This document shows, in pieces, positions 7,286-11,921 of a DNA stretch of 11,921 nucleotides (positions within the stretch are counted from its first letter, which is position 1; each line of letters starts with the position of its first letter). A program made the position numbers and the translations under genes. The DNA comes from an uncultured Collinsella sp. (GTDB taxonomy: Bacteria > Actinomycetota > Coriobacteriia > Coriobacteriales > Coriobacteriaceae), in NCBI GenBank assembly GCA_902494135.1, contig CABUSE010000031.1, positions 1-11,921 of the forward strand, in the 5' to 3' direction. The notes under the pieces were generated by a model that saw nothing but the letters and a program-made list of their open reading frames with translations, did not search any database and was not told the origin of the DNA.

Positions 7286-7519
7286 ATGAACACGATGGTC
7301 GAAGTTGCTGACAAGGCTTGGAACTGGGCTTTTTGCCGGGCGATCCGCGCTCGCCAGCATGCCAAGGAGCTGTTGCGGGAGGAGAGCGCGCAGGGTACCA
7401 CCGAGTACGCCATTTTGGTGGGCGTGCTTGTGGTGATCGCGATTATTGCCATCGTTGCATTTAAAGGCAAGGTCCAAGATCTATGGAACGCTATCAGCGA
7501 GGGCATCAACAGTCTGTAG
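7286..7519 (+). CDS. flp: Flp family type IVb pilin (probable major subunit)
   Basis: A 77-residue prepilin with a strong ribosome site (GGGAGG 7275-7280, 5 bases before the ATG). The class III leader ends EESA35|Q36-G-T-T-E40-Y41 before a hydrophobic helix (about 42-59); Glu40 is the usual +5 residue and Glu-Tyr is the Flp signature. The predicted mature pilin is only 42 residues, typical of Flp. The leader, about 35 residues, is long for the family and contains a Trp/Phe-rich stretch and a basic segment. It would be cleaved by a TadV/CpaA-type peptidase and polymerised by the TadA/B/C machine. A GC-rich hairpin (7527-7543) lies 7 bases after its stop. The downstream frame overlaps its end. 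Confidence 0.92.
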   Translation: MNTMVEVADKAWNWAFCRAIRARQHAKELLREESAQGTTEYAILVGVLVVIAIIAIVAFKGKVQDLWNAISEGINSL

Positions 7520-8046
7520 AGGGCGAGCGCCCCATCGGGGTGCTGCTGGTGTTTGCTTGCCTGACCGTGGCGATAGCGGCGGTGCTTTGGGGGCTTAACG
7601 CCGCGCGGCAGCAGCGTCCTGGGGCCGCCTTCGATTCGGGCTCAGATTCGGCGGTGGCGACTCAAAAAGATGAGATGCGAGATGCGGACGATTCGGATGT
7701 CGCTGTCACGGCGCAAACCTTTCTGCGGACGCTCGACAAGCGGTCTGGCACTGCGACGGATTCGCCTGAGGACAACGCGATTGCGGTCCGGCTTGCATGG
7801 TCCGAGGACCGACCGATGACCGAGGCAGCGGCGGATATGTTACGCGCCTACCGCGAGGTGCCAACGGCCCAGCTCGCCCTGAGCGGCTATCTCGATATTA
7901 AGGGCAACGTATGGGGCGCCATCGTGCGCGATGGGCGCGGCTGGGTCGATATGGTGACGGTTGCCGCGGATACCGGCGATGCTTCGTGTCGTCTGCGCGC
8001 CGTGCGCCTGGTCCCGCAAACAATAAGCTCAAAGGAGGGATCGTGA
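7483..8046 (+). CDS. Unrecognised single-pass membrane protein of the tad operon
   Basis: A 187-residue protein with no family I recognise. A charged N-terminus is followed by one membrane helix (about residues 18-38, beginning IGVLLVFACL), a low-complexity acidic segment (about 45-75, rich in Asp/Ser/Ala), then a folded-looking domain (about 75-183) containing SGYLDIKGNVWGAIVRDGRGWVDMV. The likely topology is N-in with an outside domain. It lies between two pilin genes, and such placement suggests a pilus-associated or processing-related accessory role (inference). The ATG at 7483 overlaps flp by 37 bases and has a weak AAGGT 9 bases upstream; in the overlap its third positions are AT-rich, so the true start may be GTG 7540 or 7549, just before the helix, though neither has a well-placed ribosome site. 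The gene is real by codon pattern and by tight spacing to the next gene. Confidence 0.75.
   Translation: MERYQRGHQQSVEGERPIGVLLVFACLTVAIAAVLWGLNAARQQRPGAAFDSGSDSAVATQKDEMRDADDSDVAVTAQTFLRTLDKRSGTATDSPEDNAIAVRLAWSEDRPMTEAAADMLRAYREVPTAQLALSGYLDIKGNVWGAIVRDGRGWVDMVTVAADTGDASCRLRAVRLVPQTISSKEGS
7527..7543 (+). other. GC-rich hairpin just after the flp stop codon
   Basis: A 7-bp stem (7527-7533 with 7537-7543, one G-U pair) with an ATC loop starts 8 bases after the pilin stop. There is no T-run, so it is not an intrinsic terminator. It could be a 3' stabiliser or processing site that lets pilin mRNA outlast the rest of the operon; this is inference. Confidence 0.4.
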
Positions 8047-8047
8047 A

Positions 8048-8266
8048 ATGCATGGCGTTCTGCGTGAAGAGGTTGCCCAAGCGACTGTGGAATACGCCAT
8101 CGTCACGGTGGCGCTGTTATCGATCGTGCTGGCGATCGCGGGGCTTTGGCGTGCTGGCACCGATGGGCGCTTGGCGGCGCTGGTTGAGCGGGCGGCATCC
8201 CATGGCGTTGCCTCGACGTCGGTTATCGACGCCGCTGCGGGCGCTAAGGACATTGCGTTGTATTGA
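8048..8266 (+). CDS. Second Flp-like pilin or pseudopilin
   Basis: A 72-residue prepilin-like protein. A short leader (REEVA10) is followed by Q11-A-T-V-E15-Y16 and a hydrophobic helix (about 17-34), the same class III pattern as the Flp protein. Beyond the helix it carries about 38 further residues (rich in Ala, with Arg and Glu), so the mature form would be about 62 residues, larger than the Flp above. The ATG has AAGGAGG (8032-8038) 9 bases upstream and starts one base after the stop of the preceding gene. It could be a minor or tip pilin or an alternative major pilin. The Glu-Tyr pair places it with Flp rather than with TadE proteins. Confidence 0.82.
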   Translation: MHGVLREEVAQATVEYAIVTVALLSIVLAIAGLWRAGTDGRLAALVERAASHGVASTSVIDAAAGAKDIALY

Positions 8267-8738
8267 TATCGCGCGCGAGGACCGGGCGCAGTCTACGGTC
8301 GAGGCCGCTTTTTTGCTGCCGACGTTTCTGACGCTCATCCTTCTCGCACTGCAACCGGTGTGCCTGCTCTATACGCGCGCGGTCATGGAGTCTGCCGCCG
8401 CCGAGACCGCGCGGCTCATGACCACGACGACGGCGGAGGACGACGATCTTAAGGAGTTCACCCGCCGCCGGCTTGCCGCGGTGCCCAACGTTTCGATCTT
8501 TCATGCCGGCGGGCCGTTGTCGTGGAATATCGAGCTTGGTCGGGCCGGTGCGGGTGGCGTCTCGTCCGTGTCCGTTTCCGGCGAGGTCAGGCCGTTGCCT
8601 GTGATCGGTGCGTTTGCGCAGGCTATGGGTGGTACCGCCGAGGGCGGCTACGTTGAGCTCAAGGTCGATGTCTCGTATCAATCACGTCCCGAATGGCTGG
8701 AGGGAGATTATGATTCGTGGATTGCTACATGGGATTAA
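8253..8738 (+). CDS. TadE-like minor pilin / pseudopilin
   Basis: A protein of about 161 residues with a TadE-type N-terminus: a basic/acidic leader ending REDRA12, then Q13-S-T-V-E17-A and a hydrophobic helix with FLLPTFLTLILLALQP, followed by an outside domain. TadE-type proteins are processed like pilins and are needed for Flp assembly. The start is uncertain: no ATG fits the leader. TTG 8253 gives a leader of the same length as its paralogues, but its AAGGA is only 2 bases away; ATG 8202 would give a long leader and overlap the previous gene by 65 bases; ATT 8262, overlapping the previous stop, is also possible. The end overlaps the next gene by 29 bases. Confidence 0.8.
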   Translation: MRCIDIAREDRAQSTVEAAFLLPTFLTLILLALQPVCLLYTRAVMESAAAETARLMTTTTAEDDDLKEFTRRRLAAVPNVSIFHAGGPLSWNIELGRAGAGGVSSVSVSGEVRPLPVIGAFAQAMGGTAEGGYVELKVDVSYQSRPEWLEGDYDSWIATWD

Positions 8739-10863
8739 GCGTTTCTGGTCTAGATGCGTTTTGACGCGCCGTCCGAGCTGCCATCGCAAGCGAGGCGGCT
8801 TTATGGGCCGCGCCGGTATCGACCTGTTTATCGAAGACGGTGCCTACACCACGCTTTCTTCTGCCGTGGTCATCCTAGTGGTGCTCACGTTGTTGTTTTC
8901 GTCGACCGCGGCGATATGGAGCATGTCGCGTGCCGGGGATACCCAGGTGGCGGCCGATAGCGGCGCGCTGGCGGGTGCCAACGTAGTGTCGTCCTATCAC
9001 ACGGCTGCTACGGTGGTTGATGCGAGCATCTTGAGTCTGGGGCTGGCGGGGTTTGCCACAATCGGGACGGGCCTGGTCGCCATCCTCATCCCGGGTGCCG
9101 AACCAGTTGCCGGCAATATGGTCGACACCGGGATTGAGATCATTAAAACGCGCAACAAGTTTGCCAAAAGCGCATCGGAAGGCTTACAGAAAATCGAGAC
9201 GGCTCTGCCGTATCTGATCGCCGCGCGTGCCACGCAGGCGGTGTCGGCGCAGGATACCGATAGTGTGACCTATACCGGTACGGCGCTTGCCGTGCCCAGG
9301 ACATCCGAGTCTGATTTTGTTGCGCTCGAGGGTTCCGAGATCTCGACCGATGCCATTAAAGACACATCGGATGATTTAGAGCGTGCGGCCGAGGAGCTGC
9401 GGAAGGCTTCTGAGGACACGGCGAAGGCTAAAGAGCGCGCTTGGCTGGCGGATTGTGGCGGGTCGGACGAGAGTTCGATTGGCAAGTACTCGTGTATGTG
9501 GGAGCGTGCGAAAAAACTAGCAGAACTATCTGACAGCCAGAACCGTCATGAAAAGTCGAGCATCACATGGGAGCCGCAAATAGCGCTCGATCGCGCGAAA
9601 ACCTATTACCGACAGCGCTTGGCGAATGAAAAACCTCAGGGATCGAGCGTCGAGATGAAAGCGCAGTCAGCCGCTCGAAAAGCGTTCTATGCCTATGCGA
9701 TTGAAGAGGTCGATCGAGCATACATAAAAGATGATGGCGAACGGTTTTCTGCCTATATCCCACTATTGCCGCGTGTCCCAAACGAGGTGCGGCCGACCGA
9801 ACTTTACACCGATGCCGCATGGCCTGTAAGCAACAACGACGGCAGAACATACCTGCATTATGGAGTCGAATGCCCCGTCTATCAGAAAGGGACTCCGAGT
9901 GGGCTGGCATCTGTTGCTGATTATGATGGTCGTGATACATGCGAAGCGTGCGGCTTCGGCGTGGTTACGCTTGGAAGCGCCCTCATGCCGCCATCGTTCA
10001 TCGAAAACGGCTTCGAGTACCACTTTGACAAGTTCAAAGAGGCTCTGGAAGACTACATCGAATGCCGCAACAAAGAGCTCGAGCTCGAGCGTCAGACCGA
10101 AGACGAGGCCGATCGTGCGGGCAATACGTTTGACCAGGCCATCAAGGAGCTTTCGGGCGAGCGTCCGCGTATCGCTCCGCCCGGTCGCAACGGCGTAGTT
10201 GCCCTTGCGGTTTCGGGTGCCATCTCGAGCCCCGATGAGCTCAACTCTTCGTTTAGCACGGCAGTCAGGCTCGGCGATCGCGGTGCTATCTCTGCCGCGG
10301 TGTTGGCACCCGATGAGGCGACGGCGCAAAACAACGTGCTTTCGCGATTTTTCTCGACATTGAAGGAACGCTCGGGCGGCGTTGCCGGCGTGCTCGACGG
10401 CGTCATGGATGTTTGGGGACGGCTGCTCGTAGGATACGGTGATATCCAAGGTTCGGCCGACGAACTTATGGACGAGATGATTAAAGGCCTAGGAGGGGGC
10501 AGCGGCGCGTTGGGTTCCATCGCATCGTGGCTCGGCGATACCGTTTCGGCGTCCATGGCGGCGTTGGGTCTGGAACCGTGCGACTTGCGCCTGCGAAAGC
10601 CAGTGCTGACCGATTCCGCCAACGTCATTAAGAGCCCGGGGTCTGACATTGCTGGTCTCTCTCAAGCGCAAGACAAGCTGCGAAGTATTCCGTTGGGCGT
10701 GACCGATCCCAAGGCGCTTTGCGAGGCGTTGGAATATCAAGTCGAACGCACCATTAGCGGTACGGTGTTCACGCTTGCGGAGATTCCTCTGCCCGGCGGC
10801 GGCTCCATCCCACTCACCGTCGATGTTGCCACGCTGGTTGGCGCTCTGGGCGGTGGGTCGTAA
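8710..10863 (+). CDS. Large TadG-like pilus protein
   Basis: A 717-residue protein. A basic N-terminus is followed by a membrane helix (about residues 50-70) and then AADSGALAGANVV (after QV), the characteristic post-helix signature of TadG/TadE-like proteins. A second hydrophobic stretch lies at about 107-130. The rest is mainly charged and probably extracytoplasmic, with a heptad-like helical segment around 215-250 and eight cysteines after the second stretch (249, 262, 388, 411, 414, 452, 624, 671). The cleavage motif is degenerate: E-D-G44-A-Y-T-T-L, with Leu where Glu is expected. The ATG at 8710 has GGAGG (8699-8703) 6 bases upstream. Codon use shifts to lower GC at about 9500-9960. Its stop overlaps the next ATG by one base. 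It is larger than many TadG proteins. TadG-like is the best call; the C-terminal two thirds are unassigned. Confidence 0.75.
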   Translation: MIRGLLHGIKRFWSRCVLTRRPSCHRKRGGFMGRAGIDLFIEDGAYTTLSSAVVILVVLTLLFSSTAAIWSMSRAGDTQVAADSGALAGANVVSSYHTAATVVDASILSLGLAGFATIGTGLVAILIPGAEPVAGNMVDTGIEIIKTRNKFAKSASEGLQKIETALPYLIAARATQAVSAQDTDSVTYTGTALAVPRTSESDFVALEGSEISTDAIKDTSDDLERAAEELRKASEDTAKAKERAWLADCGGSDESSIGKYSCMWERAKKLAELSDSQNRHEKSSITWEPQIALDRAKTYYRQRLANEKPQGSSVEMKAQSAARKAFYAYAIEEVDRAYIKDDGERFSAYIPLLPRVPNEVRPTELYTDAAWPVSNNDGRTYLHYGVECPVYQKGTPSGLASVADYDGRDTCEACGFGVVTLGSALMPPSFIENGFEYHFDKFKEALEDYIECRNKELELERQTEDEADRAGNTFDQAIKELSGERPRIAPPGRNGVVALAVSGAISSPDELNSSFSTAVRLGDRGAISAAVLAPDEATAQNNVLSRFFSTLKERSGGVAGVLDGVMDVWGRLLVGYGDIQGSADELMDEMIKGLGGGSGALGSIASWLGDTVSASMAALGLEPCDLRLRKPVLTDSANVIKSPGSDIAGLSQAQDKLRSIPLGVTDPKALCEALEYQVERTISGTVFTLAEIPLPGGGSIPLTVDVATLVGALGGGS

Positions 10864-11339
10864 TGAGTATCCGCATGCGTCTGCGCGAGGAGCGCGCCCA
10901 AGCGACGGTGGAGATGGCGGTGGTTACGCCCGTTTTGCTGGTGCTGGCACTCATCGTGTACAACGTCATGATCTTTGCCAGCGCTGTCGCGCGCTTCGAC
11001 CGCGTGGTACCCGACATCGTGTTGGCGCACGCCGTGGCGTCGGAGGGGGAGGGCGACGAAAGCTCTGCCGATGCCTCGGCGACGGTTCAGACTCAAATTC
11101 TGAATGCCATGGAAGGCTATGACTTGCGGATCGAAGTGTCGAGCGAGCAAGGCGCGGAGGCATTGGATGGTGGCCTGCTCTCCCTATCCGGTACGTTTAG
11201 GACCTACACCTGCACCATGCACTATGAGCCGTGGCCGACTTCTCTCAGCATCGCTGGCGTTTCGCTGGGGGCGCCGACAACGTTGTCGCACGAGCGCGCG
11301 GTGACGGTCGATCCATGGCGTCCGGGGGTGGTCATGTGA
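10863..11339 (+). CDS. TadE/TadF-like pseudopilin
   Basis: A 158-residue protein with a leader ending LREERA12, then Q13-A-T-V-E17-M and a hydrophobic helix (about 19-41, VVTPVLLVLALIV), the same class III processing pattern as the other pilin-like proteins here. Beyond the helix comes an outside domain of mixed sequence with one Cys (in TYTCTMHYE). In Tad systems such proteins are minor subunits or assembly helpers. The ATG overlaps the preceding stop (TAATG), implying coupled translation, and a GGTGGG lies just upstream. The stop overlaps the next GTG. TadE versus TadF cannot be separated by eye. Confidence 0.8.
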   Translation: MSIRMRLREERAQATVEMAVVTPVLLVLALIVYNVMIFASAVARFDRVVPDIVLAHAVASEGEGDESSADASATVQTQILNAMEGYDLRIEVSSEQGAEALDGGLLSLSGTFRTYTCTMHYEPWPTSLSIAGVSLGAPTTLSHERAVTVDPWRPGVVM

Positions 11340-11695
11340 CCGCGGTCTCGTCTTACATCGCCTACGCGCGGGCACTCAACAGGCTGGGTTGGACGCCGGC
11401 CGAGTTTGTGGTGGCGGAGTCGTTTGCCGTGCGCCTGCGCGGCATGCTGGGACGGCGTCCGGTTGCCGCCAACGGCCTGCCGCTTGTCATGGCGTTTCCG
11501 CACTGTTCCTCGGTCCACACGTGTTTTATGGCTTATCCCATCGATATCGCCTTTATCGATGCGCGCGGCTATGTCCTCGTATGCTACGAAAACGTACGTC
11601 CCTGGCGTATGTGCTCCTGTCCCGGCGCCTGGGCCGTACTAGAGCGCCCTTCAATCATTGTTTCGACCCCTGCTCTCCAACGCGTGCCGGCTTAA
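11336..11695 (+). CDS. DUF192 family protein
   Basis: A 119-residue cytoplasmic-looking protein without a signal peptide. It matches the DUF192 pattern: FAVRLRGMLGRRP (residues 30-42), then a hydrophobic strand, then CFMAYPIDIAFIDARGYVLVCYENVRPWR (63-91), where the family's MK-type methionine, IDI/LDVIF strand and conserved Asn and Pro are recognisable. The molecular function of DUF192 is not established. Several cysteines (57, 63, 83, 93, 95) stand out. The GTG at 11336 overlaps the preceding stop (GTGA) with a G-rich ribosome site (GGGGTGG 11325-11331), so it is translated with the pilus genes and is the last gene of the operon. Confidence 0.82.
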   Translation: MTAVSSYIAYARALNRLGWTPAEFVVAESFAVRLRGMLGRRPVAANGLPLVMAFPHCSSVHTCFMAYPIDIAFIDARGYVLVCYENVRPWRMCSCPGAWAVLERPSIIVSTPALQRVPA

Positions 11696-11769
11696 GGGAC
11701 TGAGCGAAAAACTTCTTGCTGCCGGCTGATGCCTCTGACGTGCCGATTTATAGAACCGAGGCTGTGCTC

Positions 11770-11820
11770 AAAAACTTTTTTAAAATTCTCGGTTGACCGG
11801 AACGCGTCCTTGGTTATACT
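11770..11820 (+). promoter_or_regulatory. Strong tRNA promoter with UP-like element
   Basis: The -35 TTGACC (11793-11798) and -10 TATACT (11815-11820, preceded by TGG) are 16 bp apart. Directly upstream lies an A/T tract (11770-11787: A5, C, T6, A4, TT), placed where an UP element would contact the RNA polymerase alpha subunits. Start of transcription is expected near 11826. A perfect 6-bp hairpin (11827-11832 with 11836-11841) would form at the very 5' end of the precursor. Confidence 0.85.
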
Positions 11821-11852
11821 AATCAAGCCTTGAAACAAGGCACACCTCAAAT

Positions 11853-11921
<69 letters not shown>

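Noticed and set aside
7911..8252. Extended N-terminus of the TadE-like gene back to 7911
   Set aside because: It would run through the preceding pilin gene out of frame with an Arg/Trp-rich, unnatural sequence.
11685..11727. TGCCGGCT repeated at 11685-11692 and 11720-11727 as a terminator stem
   Set aside because: The GCCGGC cores can pair, but the loop is 29 bases and no T-run follows; an 8-bp repeat can be chance.

Overview
The window is high-GC bacterial DNA with every gene on the + strand. It looks like a monoderm actinobacterium of the class Coriobacteriia, most likely Collinsella or a close relative. This is an inference from the GC-rich third codon positions, a Tad (Flp, type IVb) pilus locus with no secretin or other outer-membrane genes, and the general look of the proteins; no search was run.

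Layout: (1) positions 1-426 hold the C-terminal end of a P-type cation ATPase. (2) Positions 427-667 hold a long imperfect palindrome and then a strong rho-independent terminator. (3) Positions 668-1852 encode RsgA, the circularly permuted GTPase of 30S ribosome maturation, closed by its own terminator. (4) Positions 1905-2104 form a leader with an 11-bp perfect inverted repeat, an isolated TTGACA box and small hairpins. (5) Positions 2105-11695 are one tightly packed operon of eleven genes, ten of them a Tad pilus machine: CpaB-like SAF protein, CpaE/TadZ ATPase, CpaF/TadA motor ATPase, TadB and TadC platform proteins, Flp pilin, an unrecognised membrane protein, a second Flp-like pilin, TadE-like, a 717-residue TadG-like protein and a TadE/TadF-like pseudopilin. 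The last gene encodes a DUF192 protein. (6) Positions 11696-11852 hold a strong tRNA promoter, followed by tRNA-Phe(GAA), which runs off the right edge.

How the genes fit together, from knowledge of Tad systems: TadA powers assembly, TadB and TadC form the inner-membrane platform, TadZ positions the machine, Flp is the main subunit, and the TadE/F/G-type proteins are minor or pseudo-subunits. Four of these proteins share the same leader motif (Ala|Gln-x-Thr-x-Glu before a hydrophobic helix), so one prepilin peptidase probably cleaves them all. No such peptidase is encoded here.

The points most worth a second look are: a stretch of the tadZ linker where the coding signature sits in another reading frame (a likely compensated double frameshift); the orphan 187-residue membrane protein between two pilin genes; a lower-GC mosaic block in the TadG-like gene; and the inverted repeat in front of the operon.
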